Assembly (NCBI GenBank): GCA_019925095.2
Contig: CM034388.1
Coordinates: forward strand, 28,340,934-28,404,933
Reading direction: 5' to 3'
Origin: Dendrolimus kikuchii
Lineage: Eukaryota > Arthropoda > Insecta > Lepidoptera > Lasiocampidae
DNA length: 64,000 bases
In this document: piece after piece, positions 20,382 to 31,005 of the stretch
How positions within the stretch are numbered: the first letter of the stretch is position 1
Layout of the letters: the number at the start of each line of letters is the position of its first letter
Made by a program: the position numbers and the translations under genes
Notes under the pieces: generated by a model
What the model saw: only the letters and a program-made list of their open reading frames with translations
Told to the model about the DNA's origin: nothing
Databases searched by the model: none

Positions 20382-20424
20382 TGCCTACCCCGCAAGGGAA
20401 CTGGCGTGAAGATATGTATGTATG
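20382..20424 (+). mobile_element. RTE-1 tip, 43 bp, 9-bp TSD
   Basis: Only TGCCTACCCCGCAAGGGAAC and the TATG tail were inserted. TATAGTTAG flanks it at 20373-20381 and 20425-20433. Confidence 0.85.
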
Positions 20425-20519
20425 TATAGTTAGATGATTACTTATTTATATGGGTTACATGGATTCCTTAGTATATACTTGTTTTATATTTTTTTAAACA
20501 ATTTATCTATTACTATGAT

Positions 20520-20722
20520 TTGCCAGGTGGTAGGGCATTTGCCCGACTGGATGGTTACCACCCCTGGTCTAGAGTATGTCGCCATAACAACCTTGGGTTG
20601 TGTTCCAGCATTAGTGACCATTTGTAGGTCCTTTGGTGTTGCAAATGTCCATAGGCGATGGTAACCGCTTTCCATCAAGTGGGCCGTCTGCCCGTCTGCT
20701 GGACTCCTGCAATAAAACAATT
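20520..20722 (+). mobile_element. SINE-2 fragment with internal deletion
   Basis: From GCCAGGTGGTAGGGCATTTG to CTCCTGCAATAAAA. The CAGGTTCCAGTCTCCCTTAA section is deleted (near 20622). Confidence 0.75.
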
Positions 20723-20929
20723 AAAAAGATACTACCTACATACGTTTGATTGTAATTGAGCCACGCTGGAATACATTTTTGACAATATCTTAGTTTGATA
20801 GAGTTATGGGTTATGACTGAGATATCACAGTTGTGAGAACCAACAAATCCAATTGTGTGATAAAAAGAATATTGAAAAGGAAAATTTGAGCTTGTAAGAG
20901 TGAAAGATAAGCCAAAACAGAGGTAATAA

Positions 20930-21170
20930 TAATAATAATCGGCAGACAAACACACACATTGTATATCCCCAAATTAAGCAAGTTACGCTTGTGTTATGGG
21001 TAATATACAACGGACTACTTTGGAGCCGATCCCAGACACCCAGGCCATAGTAAATAACGGAGAAAATACGTTTCCGAAATTTACTATACCAGGAATCGAA
21101 CCCGGAACCTCTGCGTTGCAGTGAGGTACGCCGGCAAAGGCTTAGCCCGCTCAACCACAGAGGCCGTCAA
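20930..21170 (-). mobile_element. SINE-1, best-preserved copy
   Basis: The reverse copy has an intact B box (GGAATCGAACC at 21094-21104) and A box (CCGCTCAACCA at 21149-21159). An ATT-type tail lies at 20923-20940. CAGAGGT flanks tail and head (about 20917-20923 and 21176-21182), a possible 7-bp TSD. Confidence 0.85.
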
Positions 21171-21411
21171 ATAATCAGAGGTGAACATATTGTGTGAAGG
21201 ATTATGTTAAAAATGTTGTATGACTAAGTTTGCTGGATAAAAAACAACACTTCCAGATGTTTGAAGTAAATTTAGACATCTTATAAATAATATGTTAGCT
21301 TTTCCTTGATCGTCAGTATGTACATAGGCAATTATAAAAAAAAACTGCATAAGTAGTGAATGTTCTCTGGATAAAATTTGAACCTGTGTCTTTTAAAACT
21401 ACGGTATCCTA

Positions 21412-21636
21412 TAATCCTATAAATATTATAAACGCGAAAGTTTGTAAGAATGTATGTATGTTTGTTACTCTGTCACGCTAAAACTACTGAATGGATTTTG
21501 ATGAAACTTTACAGTAATATAGCTTACACATCAAAATAACACATAGGCTATTATTTATAAAGATATAGTGTGAATTATTCAAAATATAATGATTTTCCAT
21601 CATCACGCGGGTAAAGCTGCGGGCGCAGCCAGTATC
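21412..21636 (-). mobile_element. Rep-K retroposon end
   Basis: TAAACGCGAAAGTTTGTAAG, then ATGTATGTATGTTTGTTACT, then TGATGAAACTTTACAGTAAT is a common lepidopteran retroposon pattern. On its own strand it begins with CTGGCTGCGCCCGCAGCTTT. Confidence 0.6.
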
Positions 21637-22330
21637 ATTATATTAATACGTGAAGCAAACACCTTGTACACCTTTTTACGAAAATTGCGCGGTCAGAGGA
21701 GTATGAAATTTCGCACACATATAGTTTATATAGAGAAGGAGTGCAGAATGCTAATATTTTTTACAATTATGCGTTAAAAATACATTAAATCAATAAAAAA
21801 AAAACATTACACACACTACTATGTATTTTTTTATTTTTTTTTTATTGCAGGAGTTCAGCAGACGGCCCACTTGATGGAAAGCGGTTACCATCGCCTATGG
21901 ACATTAGCAACACCAAAGGTGCTACAAATGCGCTGCAGCTCTCTTAAAGGAGACTGGAACCTGGTCCCTAATACCGGAACACAACACAAGGTTGTTATGG
22001 CGGCATACTCTAGACCAAGGGTGGTCGCCATCCAGTCTGGCAAATGCCCTACCACCTGGCTGTAGGTTGTTTCGTCGCCTCTTACGACAGGCCGCCAGGC
22101 CGCAGGAACTTGTATTCTTTCTCCGTTCCTGCACGGATAAAAATCCTGTATTTGAGACACACACGCGTATATACTCTTTTGTTTATTGTTAAAGCCAAAT
22201 TAACAGTGTAGCCTTGGCGAAATCTGTGATTATAGAAGTGTAGGAAGTCTTTGACAACAGAACCTTAATAATGTTCAAACTTGTAATTTAAATAAATTAT
22301 GGTCGAATTTCGACCACTGGGCTACCACTA
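21637..22330 (-). mobile_element. Rep-I split by SINE-2
   Basis: Rep-I sequence is continuous across the insertion: ACTACTATGTATTT on the left joins GAGACACACACGCG on the right, as in unbroken copies (ACATGGTAGTG in reverse). Confidence 0.75.
21829..22146 (-). mobile_element. SINE-2 full length, 7-bp TSD
   Basis: 318 bp from T-run to GGATTTTTATCCGTGCAGG (own strand). TGTATTT lies at 21822-21828 and 22147-22153, and the empty site is known from Rep-I copies. This fixes the 5' end of SINE-2. Confidence 0.9.
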
Positions 22331-22771
22331 GTAAATACAAATACTCAGTATTTTAATATTAGGATAAAAAAACATGTCAATGTTGATTTTTTATTTAATA
22401 AAGCAGTTATTCTTGTGCCAATTATGCAAATTTCGATGGCTTAGAATTTCTACAGTATGATTTAGAAGAAATAATCCGAAATACGCATCAGTAGGTACAC
22501 TGATACTTCGCTTTTACACTCGTCTGTACCGACGACATCTATTTACTATCGTACATTAGCATAAAATATGCTTATATAAAATTTAAAAAAACTCACACCT
22601 GTCCAAGTGTTTGTGTGCTATAAGTCTATAATATACTGTAATTGGTGTTTCTAATATATCAAATGTAGATATATTCAAATTGGCCACTGACAGTTGGTTG
22701 CACGCATCCTGTTATAGCGTGCAACTCGAAACATTAGTGTTGTACTCGTTCAAGTTGACTAGTCGAAATAA
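22331..22771. other. No recognised feature
   Basis: No ORF or repeat recognised. Confidence 0.4.
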
Positions 22772-23015
22772 ATATATATTCGGCACACAAATACACACAT
22801 TGTATATTCCCAAGCTAAGCAAGTTACGCTTGTATTTGAGGTAAAACATAATAATACCCAAAACACAAGCGTAACGGGATACTATGGGGCTGATCCCAGA
22901 CGCCCAGACCATGGTAAATAAAGGAAAGTCCCTGTCTGAAATCATGCCAGGAATCGAACCGAGACCTTCTGTGTTCCAGTGAGCTAGGCCCAGCTTTATC
23001 ACAGCGGCGGTTATT
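22772..23015 (-). mobile_element. SINE-1, diverged
   Basis: An internal repeat of the CAAGCGTAAC section (22823 and 22866) lengthens this copy. The B box AGGAATCGAACC is kept; the A box is lost. Confidence 0.7.
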
Positions 23016-23041
23016 TCGTCACATTTCTTGTACATGTAGAA

Positions 23042-23160
23042 GTAGACAGGCTAGGCTAACGGTCCATCTGACGGAAAGTGGCTACCGTCGCCAATGAAAA
23101 TTTGCAACACCAAAAGTGTTGCTATCAATGTCTTGCCGGCTTCGAAGAGAGAACTGGTAC
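23042..23160 (-). mobile_element. CR1-like LINE 3' end
   Basis: GGTCCATCTGACGGAAAGTG, then GTTGCTATCAATGTCTTGCC, then GGCTTCGAAG follows the LINE order and lacks the SINE-2 body. Confidence 0.55.
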
Positions 23161-23284
23161 GTACATTAAACGATTTTTAAAGAACTCATAAACATTGTAT
23201 AACTATTATGAATAAGAGTGTATCAATCTACATAAGTAGACGAAATTAAATAATTTCTGCGCATATATCATTTATGTATTGATT

Positions 23285-23425
23285 ATTAAAAAGTAAGTAG
23301 TTCGTACTGTATGTTACGTATACCACCATCACCATTATCATCTCAATTCATTCCTGGGGTTGTCTGGAAGAGATCGCTTGTTAGCGATAAGACCGCCCTA
23401 TGTACATAACTAGATATAATTTTAC
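23285..23425 (+). mobile_element. LINE-G 3' end
   Basis: This is the sister of 19585-19700 and keeps the AAGACCGCCCTATGTACATA end. Confidence 0.6.
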
Positions 23426-23457
23426 TCTAAGTTCATTTTTGCATAGGTGTATAATAA

Positions 23458-23524
23458 TTGGCGCTCTGTTGTTCGTGCCTACCCCGCAAGGGAACTGGCG
23501 TGAAGTTATGTATGTATGTATGTA
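23458..23524 (+). mobile_element. RTE-1 tip
   Basis: GGCGCTCTGTTGTTCGTGCC to four TATG repeats. TATAATAAT occurs on both sides (about 23450 and 23523), a likely TSD. Confidence 0.8.
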
Positions 23525-23544
23525 TAATAATGTGTTATCTATCT

Positions 23545-23971
23545 GATGATGATGATGATGATTGTTCCGACCGTTTTCGGCCATGGCGACCACTTCGACC
23601 TCTAGTCGGATAATTGGAGCTGGTGCGCGCGAAGATGGCTTATATAGCCTATCTTGGCGGCGAAACTCCTTGCACGCTGAGGGCACGTGAGTACGCCGTT
23701 GTCATAATTGTATATAATGAAAGCAGGTGGGCGATACTTTAACTGGTCGCGTTTAGTATCAAGGTCAGCTATACGCTGAACCTCGAACTCGCGAACTTGG
23801 CTGTTCACCATCCTGCGCCATTCTGGCCGCTGTGCTGCCAAACTTTCCCATCGAGAGGGCTCTATATTGCATCTTTTCAGGTGTCGCTTTTGGGCATCCT
23901 TGTACCGGAGGAGGGGACCGCCATGATTCCGCTTTCCTTCCTCCAGTTCAGAAAAGAAGATGCGCTTATTA
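23545..23971 (-). mobile_element. LINE-ZF, 10-bp TSD
   Basis: A 5'-truncated LINE whose ATC tandem tail lies at the left. TTATCTATCT flanks it at 23535-23544 and 23972-23981. Confidence 0.8.
23602..23940 (-). pseudogene. LINE ORF C-terminus with C2H2 finger
   Basis: The open frame of about 112 codons reads GGPLLRYKDAQKRHLKRCNI, EPSRWESLAAQRPEWRRMV and ends with a zinc-finger-like tail: LTCPQRARSFAAKIGYISHL then RAHQLQLSD-stop. The usual C-x2-C pair has become CPQR, so the finger is damaged. This C-terminal layout is typical of arthropod endonuclease-reverse transcriptase LINEs; no catalytic domain is present. Confidence 0.75.
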
Positions 23972-24132
23972 TTATCTATCTATCTAATAATAATATATCC
24001 AAATTATATGTATACATTTTCTCCACTTGTAAAGAAAGCTTACAGTTTGCAGTTTCAAAAACATGCTGTTGCTTGGTTTACACCAAGCAACGATATGTTT
24101 TTCATCAGCAATCAATTCACAAGCAGCAATCA

Positions 24133-24174
24133 TTTTTGAAAATTAGAATTATTATTAATTCTAATTCTCAAAAA
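24133..24174. repeat. Hairpin, 19-bp arms
   Basis: TTTTTGAAAATTAGAATTA pairs with 24156-24174 with one mismatch around a TTAT loop. A second small hairpin (GCTTGGTTTACACCAAGC) is at about 24073. Confidence 0.7.
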
Positions 24175-24179
24175 TTCTA

Positions 24180-24490
24180 ATACCGAAAGATGTATAGCTT
24201 TCCCCACACTAAACTTTGACATGTCTCTTAAAAAACAAATCGTGTACCTGACGTCGCTTTTACATGAAGTGTGTCATTAAAATTTGCTTAATTACTTTTC
24301 AATTGGAATAACACATTCTGAACATTAGAAATCTTGAATTGCAAATTGAGCGTGTTGAAATAAACACGCATATTTGATTTTGTCGCAAGAATGTGTTTAA
24401 TAATTACATATATGTCATATGCCTTAGTCCCCATATTCCCAGACCCCTAGTACCACTAGCAGTTCACCCCAATATCCCGGTACTTTTTGT
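24180..24490. other. No recognised feature
   Basis: AT-rich, no ORF. Confidence 0.4.
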
Positions 24491-24499
24491 TCTCATTTT

Positions 24500-24695
24500 C
24501 CACAATAGTCCTACTGGCCGGGGCTTGTCCTTGGGTGCATTAGTATATGGTGTATACAGGGATAATCGCCGGTTAGCGTCACGCCACATTTACATTAAAT
24601 TTGTCAAGGGCCCTCTACGTGTTGGCCTGCTCATGGCCCCACGCAAGCCCTCCAAAAGTCCGGGCCATTTTTATGGCCCGTGGTCTTGAAAGACA
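24500..24695. repeat. GC-rich unclassified segment
   Basis: CCCACGCAAGCCCTCCAAAA then CGGGCCATTTTTATGGCCCG (a palindrome) stand out from the AT-rich flanks. Probably a retroelement piece, but I cannot name it. Confidence 0.4.
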
Positions 24696-24904
24696 TCATA
24701 TATGTTATTACAAAAACAGGGGAAATATCGAACACCTTACACTCTGTGTCACTTGTGATAGAAAACATCATCTCTTTGCTTCAATAATGTATTATCTCGA
24801 AAAATGATTTTTTGGAATTTAATTACAAAGAAAAGTTTTAAGTCTAAAAAATAACTATATGGAAACGTATAACTTGATACACATATTTTATACTCTTCAA
24901 TACT

Positions 24905-25044
24905 GTTACGTGCTGTGGGCACCGGGATTAGAAGGAAACACCGATCTAAAAGTATATGTCTTTATTTAAGCCAATGCAAGTATATATAACTCACGCTGAA
25001 CAGTCAGTCCGATACGTTGTCCAAGTCCGGGATAAAACTATACT
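24905..25044 (-). mobile_element. Possible LTR 3' half
   Basis: In reverse it has a TATA-like GAGTTATATATACTTGC, an AATAAA signal about 20 bp on, and ends CAGCACGTAACA. That order fits the end of an LTR. It is cut by LINE-H at 25045, and no second LTR or internal region is seen. Confidence 0.4.
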
Positions 25045-25500
25045 CGACGATATTCAAATTCAAATTCAAATTCAAAAGTTTTTATTCAAAATAAGTTCCA
25101 CTGGAGAACACTTTTTGAAGGTCATATATGTAAGTTAAAATTTAATTTTTTACTTCCTATTCTCTGTACACCGCTTCGCAACGTATTGATGCTGTAAAGG
25201 AGAAGAAGCGGCAAGAAACTCCCCAGCAACACGTCTAGCTAAATATTGTTTTTCTTTATATTTTATATTCTATTTACATCTCAAATTCCTTTTTTTAATA
25301 AGTTTTGTACAGAAGTATGTTACAGAATCACTTTTTGAAGAATTAATGGAGTTGTAGCAAACAATGCATACTCAATAAGACCAAGACAATAAAAGGAAAG
25401 AAAAAATAATATTATAGTTATAATAATGACATGACGTGCTAAAATGTTATGCTGCAATATGTCTCCACATATTCCTTACAAGCATGGCAAGATAAAAAAA
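25045..25500 (+). mobile_element. LINE-H 3' end
   Basis: CAAATTCAAAAGTTTTTATT, AAGTTCCACTGGAGAACACT, then CCGCTTCGCAACGTATTGAT and GAGAAGAAGCGGCAAGAAAC. This 3'UTR pattern recurs at 35036, 41795 and 49840. Confidence 0.65.
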
Positions 25501-25555
25501 ATATATAGTAAGTAAGTAGTATATAGATAGTAACGAATCTGTAGATAATAGAAAC

Positions 25556-25860
25556 CAGCTCGTAGACTTCTTTATTCTTATCCGGTGTACGTCGCTTAAC
25601 TCTCACGCATGACTCCTACAATGCTTCCACGACGAGAAGTCTTCTTCCTTTGCATGCGCGACCCCAGCGCTCCTTCACCGATGTGACACTCGGAGGATGC
25701 CCGATGGGCTCCAACGAGCTACCATGCCATATCGCCTTCTACGCCGCTCCCGATGACCCCATGCGTAGCCTCGGCGCACGTCCTTCCTTCCGCGTGACTC
25801 ACACGCGTGTCACCTCCGGCGCTTCCCAATACGATGCTCGCAAACTGCCACAGATTAACA
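25556..25860. repeat. GC-rich segment, possibly retroelement
   Basis: About 300 bp with high CpG (CGATGTGACACTCGGAGGAT, CACACGCGTGTCACCTCCGG). In reverse it carries AATAAAG near the left end, so it may be part of an LTR. No ORF homology recognised. Confidence 0.35.
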
Positions 25861-26499
25861 GAAAAAAAAGAGTTGTTCAAAAGTAAAAAAAAATAATTGA
25901 AATTTTAATTTTCAAGATAACATATTATCGAAGTAAAGAGGCGATGTTATAATTTCTGTTTTCTTAGGCCGCGTATTGATTAGTAGATGTAGAAGCGGTA
26001 GCTCGGTATATGCGGTACGATAAGCTTACCGAACGCTTATATCTCTATGAGTGGTTCACTATACACGTGGGCCTATATAAAGTACCCTATATAGGGTATA
26101 AGGTACTTTCATCCATAAAAAAGTACTATTCCCGAGGAATCATAGACTAATATAGCCGAAAAATTGCGCTCCAACCGCTTTTTATTGATACCACCGTTAC
26201 AATTCTACAAAAATATGGCATGGCAACGAGATCATAAGACAGCGACCATTTAAATGTGATTCTGATATGATTAGGTGCTTTGAATGAAACAACGTTCAAT
26301 GTTCGACATTTATATGAATTATGACGTACATGACATATATATGAAAGAAGAAAGAAAGCGTTTATTAGCCAAATGAGACACAGACAATAAATAAAATTGA
26401 CGAAACAAAACATTATTAGAGTTGTATGTCGCAATTGGTCAAATGATGTTGGCAGTCGGTATGTTGACGTGTCGCTACGAACCGACCGACTCCGGACTA
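25861..26499. other. No recognised feature
   Basis: A 163-codon minus ORF (26147-26638) overlaps the R1-like 3'UTR and shows no motif; I treat it as chance. A hairpin with AAAGTACC arms lies at 26079-26110. Confidence 0.35.
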
Positions 26500-26822
26500 G
26501 TCCTAGTAGATGCCGGGGGACAGAAGAAGTCCCCCGGCAGTGGAAGAGGCCTGTGTGTGAGGCCCACGGCTGCCAGGGCACGCGGAGTTGGAAATCCCGT
26601 TTACCCGTAGCCCTGGCATAAGGCGCAGGACGGAACACCCAGGAGTTTTAGTGGGTATCCCTAACTGGGGAGTGGCAATAGTGTAGCACTAGTTCTGACT
26701 GGGCATACTAGTGCCACCTCCGATCTGGCGAATCCCATACACGGTTCGCGAATTATCCCCCCAGGCTTGTGTGCCTGTCGCGGCTTAATCCTCAAACGGA
26801 TTTCCCCTGGCTAAAAAAAAGA
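26500..26822 (+). mobile_element. R1-like LINE 3'UTR
   Basis: GCCCACGGCTGCCAGGGCAC, then GGAGTTTTAGTGGGTATCCC, then CAAACGGATTTCCCCTGGCT plus an A-run. This uninterrupted copy defines the split one at 6695-7240. Confidence 0.65.
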
Positions 26823-26827
26823 ATCGG

Positions 26828-27142
26828 TTTTTTTTATTGCAGGAGTTCAGCAGACAGGCAGACGGCCCGCTTGGTGGAAACCGGTTACCATCGCCTATCG
26901 ACATTTGCAACACCAAAGGTGCTAGAAATGCGCTGCTGCTCTCTTAAGGGAGACTGGAACCTGGTCACTAATACCGAAACACAACTCAAGGCTGCTATGG
27001 CGACATACTTTAGACCAGGGGTGGTAGCCATCCAGTCGGGCAAATACCCTACCACCTGGGTGTGGGTTGTCTTGTCGCCTCTTACGACAGGCCGCATGGC
27101 CGCAGGAAATTGTATTCTTTCTCCGTTCCTGCACAGATAGAT
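26828..27142 (-). mobile_element. SINE-2 full length
   Basis: Complete from T-run to CTCCGTTCCTGCACAGATA. It sits just after the R1-like A-run. Confidence 0.85.
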
Positions 27143-27479
27143 GGTATGTTGCTGTGTCGGGAGATTGATACAGCACTGATTTTCAATTCCCACCTCTGAA
27201 ATCCTTTTTTAATGCGCGCGAAGCCGCAGCTAAAAGGAAGTATTCGTATATGTTAAACTTGATTTTATTACAGTCATAAATATTAATGAAATCTTAATGC
27301 AAACTAGGTAATGATTTCTGGTTGATATTAATTCAGCGTTAATTATATAGTTGCGATAATCGGTGTACTTTTGGGGCCAAGTGTCATAGCTTAGAAGATC
27401 ACAGCATAAATTTTGTAAACACTTAGTAAGTGTCGCTTATAACTTCGAATGCGTTGAATTTTTATTAATATTTTTTTTA
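27143..27479. other. No recognised feature
   Basis: No ORF or repeat recognised. Confidence 0.4.
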
Positions 27480-28260
27480 ATAGTTGGAGTAGGTACAGCA
27501 GACAGACAGACGGCTCACCTAATGGAAAGCGGTTACCGTTGCCTATGGATGTTTGAGGAGGTGTCACCGACGCGCTGCCGGCTTCGAAGAAATTTTTGTT
27601 TTGACACCCTTTTTAAAAAACCCTATATTGTAGCGTTGTGGGAAAACCTCGGCTGGGAGCTCATTCCGAATTCCCACAGTGCGCAAGAGAAACGTTCTGG
27701 AGAACCGTTGCATACAAGAGCGAAGCGGCTGTAGGAAGTGGGGTTCAAAGCCCAGCCGAGGGCGTGCGCTGCGGTGATAAAAGGAAGACGAAGGCACCAT
27801 TCTAAACAGTTCCTCGGAACACTCCCCATTGTACAGTCTATAGAATACGCAGAGAGACGCGAAGTCTCTTCGAAGGCCAAGCGTATTCAAACCGTCTGTG
27901 AGTGTGGGATCGTCAACAATGCCAACGGCTCGACGTTGAGTACTGTCCAGGGGATTTAGCTGGTAGGCGGGTGCCCCGGCCCACAATTGTGAGCAGAACT
28001 TCATATGCGGCTTCATCTGGACTTTATAAAGTACAAGGCGTTTCCGCGGAGTGAAATACTGCTTGGACTGGTTTAGCACTCCCAGCTTCTTGGAGGCAAG
28101 TTTTACCTCATCTTCATAGTTCGCAATGTCGACACCAAGGATCCCAATACTCTTAGCGGTGGTAAGGGGAGTTCCTTAGAACTGAAGTGCTTTTTCGAAT
28201 GGAGTTTTCTTCGCAGATATAAACCAGTCTTTGCTTGTTTTGAATGTACAAGGATTTGAA
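27480..28260 (-). mobile_element. CR1-like LINE, longest copy
   Basis: About 780 bp: the 3'UTR (reverse of CAGACGGCTCACCTAATGGA) at 27495-27560 and about 200 codons of ORF to its right. It is 5'-truncated near 28260. Confidence 0.8.
27564..28185 (-). pseudogene. CR1-like reverse transcriptase C-terminus
   Basis: The open frame includes SIGILGVDIANYEDEVKLAS, KKLGVLNQSKQYFTP, LVLYKVQMKPHMKFCSQLWA, RRAVGIVDDPTLTDGLNTL, RDFASLCVFYRLYNGECSEE and LPAEVFPQRYNIGFFKKGV. This is the post-catalytic thumb and C-terminal part of a CR1/jockey-type enzyme; the catalytic palm with the YxDD box is absent. Compared with 3941-4288, the final GRQR segment is altered (SSKPAARR). Confidence 0.8.
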
Positions 28261-28306
28261 CCTAACATCACATGATTCTATATGGTTACTAATCTAAATA
28301 CCTATG

Positions 28307-28310
<4 letters not shown>

Positions 28311-28355
<45 letters not shown>
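28311..28355. repeat. (AT)n microsatellite
   Basis: About 22 AT units; highly mutable. Confidence 0.95.
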
Positions 28356-28357
<2 letters not shown>

Positions 28358-29326
28358 CAAGATCGTTGCATACAAGATCTAGAGCTGAAATTTGGAATCA
28401 GTGTAGTTGCGATAAAATTAATCGATAAATAATTTAACTTCGAAAATTCAAGAATTTTCTCAGGTTTTAGTGTTGTTTTTTTTTGTATGAAAAATATATT
28501 TTTACGACATTTTATTTTATTTTTGATTAATATATTCTGTAAAAGTTTAGTATCTATATTTTTAAGTGTAATAACTATGTTTCTACTTTGCATTTGAATT
28601 ATTTCGTTTTACTTTTATTTATTCATTGTATTTTTGTTTTAATTTCAGGTCTGTGTTATAAAAGACAACGAAGGTTTGTCAATGCATGCGTGTTTGCTTT
28701 TTGTTTTTCTTTAATTTGAACATCAAGTTTTTTTTTATACGATAAAATTGCTTGGTTTTTGTGTGTAGTTTTTCTGTGATTTGGAATTAAAAAAAAATAT
28801 ATATACTACAGATTTTCAAATAGCACATCTAGTGAATTAATTCTTGGTAGGTACTGCAAACTTTTTGCCAGTCGTTATCGTAAAGAAATTGTTTTTGTAG
28901 TTTTTCTAATCTCTGTACATGAACAGTGTTCCAAACTGGGCTACAATACTCATGTTTTGACGGTATTAAAAAAATCTTTTATACTTTTCTTATATAATGC
29001 AACTGGTGAGTACAACTAAATGTGCGAACGAGTTGTCGCGCTGACCTACATAGCGCTGTAATTACAGAACCTTGGGCCCGCTGGCGCCGTCATTAACGCT
29101 CAAACCTCTAGCTGGCTCAGGCTTAATTGGACTCAAATATATAGCGACATATATCAAGAAATTAAAAAATACACTTTCCCTAGACGTTTGCGTGGATATA
29201 GTTATTGATGTGCAGTTATAAATCCACCTTATTACCTGCAATTTAGGATTCTTTTTTACTATTCTTTTTACATACATTTATTTACTCTTGGTGATAAATT
29301 TTTTTAATTCTGTTATCTATATTAAC
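28356..29326. other. Unassigned, holds one candidate micro-exon
   Basis: T-rich sequence on the plus strand. A 25-nt exon-like piece is listed separately. The strip 29040-29130 is GC-richer but matches nothing I know. Confidence 0.4.
28649..28673 (+). other. Candidate 25-nt micro-exon
   Basis: It is preceded by TTTTTGTTTTAATTTCAG and followed by GTTTGT. In one frame it reads VCVIKDNE plus one base. The frame joins in phase with the candidate at 30618-30650 to give an open junction (NE-G-PG). The donor is weak. Chance matches of this kind occur in AT-rich DNA. Confidence 0.25.
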
Positions 29327-29668
29327 GAGTGGTAGGTAGCCCGTGGTCGAAATTCGACCATAATAATGAATGTCAAAGACTATAACTTCTGTAATAACAG
29401 ATTTCGCGAAGGCTACACTGTTTATTTGACTTTAACAATAAACAAAAGAGTATATATGCGTGTGTGTGTGTCAAATACATGGTTGTGTATGTAATGTTTT
29501 TTTATTGATGTAATGTATTTTTTATGCATAATTTAAAAAAAAACATATTAGCATTCGTCGCTTTTTCTCTTATAAACTGTAAGTGTGCGAAATTTCATAC
29601 TCCTTCGTCCGCGCAATTTTCGTAAAAAGGGGTCCAAAGTGTTTGCTTCACGTATTAATTAATATATA
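29327..29668 (+). mobile_element. Rep-I
   Basis: Uninterrupted apart from a 40-bp deletion after CATAATAATGAATG. It ends TTTGCTTCACGTATTAATTA. Confidence 0.75.
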
Positions 29669-29952
29669 GATAACACTGCAGTATTAATCATAAATTATAA
29701 TCGATATTAAGTTTTGTTCTGTGTCTGAAAATTTTGACTCAAATAGCTTCGAAACCACTCAGTGCATTTCAATGAAAATTTTAGATATTAAAGCAGTCAT
29801 TTTGCTTTTTAACATTTTTTTATTCCTCTTTTTTAGTTTTTTTCTAATACCAACGGGTTCTTTCTTATCACACATTCTAAAAGAACAGCAATTTTATTAT
29901 AGTTTTCATGTATGATTAATTAATAATGGTATGTTGCAAGGAAGATAAATAT

Positions 29953-30449
29953 TGTTACATACCGATAAAGAAATGCGCACATCTGGCTGTCGTAAAACGC
30001 AGTTTATTACCTTTCCTGCATTCGGAGTTCTTTTGTTTACTTCGTGTTTAAAATTTGCAATTAATAAAAACATCTTCTTGCTATTGTACTTGTTTTATGG
30101 CCGTCATTAGTGTCGAACTAATGCTTGTTGTTATTGCATTGCGTCGAAGCTTGCCAGATTTGCGAATCCGCACATCTCAGTGAACGCGGCCCTTTGTTGG
30201 TATTATACAGTTTAGTATAAAACAATGCCCGAACGGAGGGGTGAGTCAGTCGAGCGAGGATTACGATACAAATAAGACGTACATTCGACAAGCGATATAG
30301 TGACAGACTTTGCGCGTGTTATTGATCGCGCAGATTGTAACAAGTAATGTCTAGTTTTATTTGTACCTGTTTTATACGTGTTTGTATAGTTCTAATAAAT
30401 TCTATTGTAATTCCAACGGCATTTTAATTCAAGTCCCACACTCGTAACA
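29953..30449 (+). mobile_element. LTR-1 solo LTR, complete
   Basis: 497 bp from TGTTACATACCG to CACTCGTAACA, with TG...CA ends. A TATA-like AGTATAAAACAATG and an AATAAATTC signal are in the expected order. The flanks are ATAT and GTAT, close to a 4-bp TSD. No internal retroviral-type genes adjoin it. Confidence 0.85.
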
Positions 30450-30617
30450 GTATCGACTTCTTTACCTTGCATTGAAAAATGTAAAATAATAATTTTCATT
30501 TTACAAATGCTTTCAAAACTTTTTAATGTTGGATGGATTGCATAACTTTCTCTATGCTTTACTATTTGTGCTTTTTCTTGCTTAATTAACATTCTGCACG
30601 GTGTTTTCTCTCTACAG

Positions 30618-30650
30618 GGCCTGGAGAAGTATCTTCACAGAAAGATAAAG
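30618..30650 (+). other. Candidate 33-nt micro-exon
   Basis: It is bounded by GTGTTTTCTCTCTACAG, a strong acceptor with a pyrimidine tract, and GTCAGT, a plausible donor. Two frames are open: GLEKYLHRKIK, or PGEVSSQKDK with split end codons. Length is a multiple of three. No host gene can be named. Confidence 0.35.
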
Positions 30651-30667
30651 GTCAGTTTTATTGTATT

Positions 30668-31005
30668 ACTAGCGGCCCCGGCAGACGTTGTCCTGCTCTG
30701 AAAAAATAAAAATCTAGGACCCGATGCCAGCGCCACCTACCGGTTCCAATTGTGGATTTAAACCATCCGGGGACCCACTCAAACACACAAAAACTAAATC
30801 ACCAAAATCGGTCCAGGCGGTTAGGAGGATTCTAGAACCCAATCTCAGCGGCACCTACCGGTTCCAACGGGATAAAAAGCATCCTATTTCCGTCTCCTGA
30901 TTTTAAGCTACTTCCCCACCAATTTTCAGCCAAATCGATAAAGTCGTTCTCGAGTTATAAATAGTGTAACTAACACGACTTTCTTTTATATATATATAGA
31001 TATAT
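30668..31005 (+). mobile_element. Rep-J retroposon
   Basis: It starts CTAGCGGCCCCGGCAGACGT, carries GCGCCACCTACCGGTTCCAA twice as tandem segments, and ends ATAAAGTCGTTCTCGAGTTA then a TATA tail. A 5' part recurs at 38369-38485. Confidence 0.65.

Noticed and set aside
25650..25886. 78-codon ORF in GC-rich segment
   Set aside because: Open because of high GC; no homology recognised and no conserved start.
26147..26638. 163-codon minus ORF
   Set aside because: It overlaps an R1-like 3'UTR, has no motif, and its composition is that of random AT-rich sequence.
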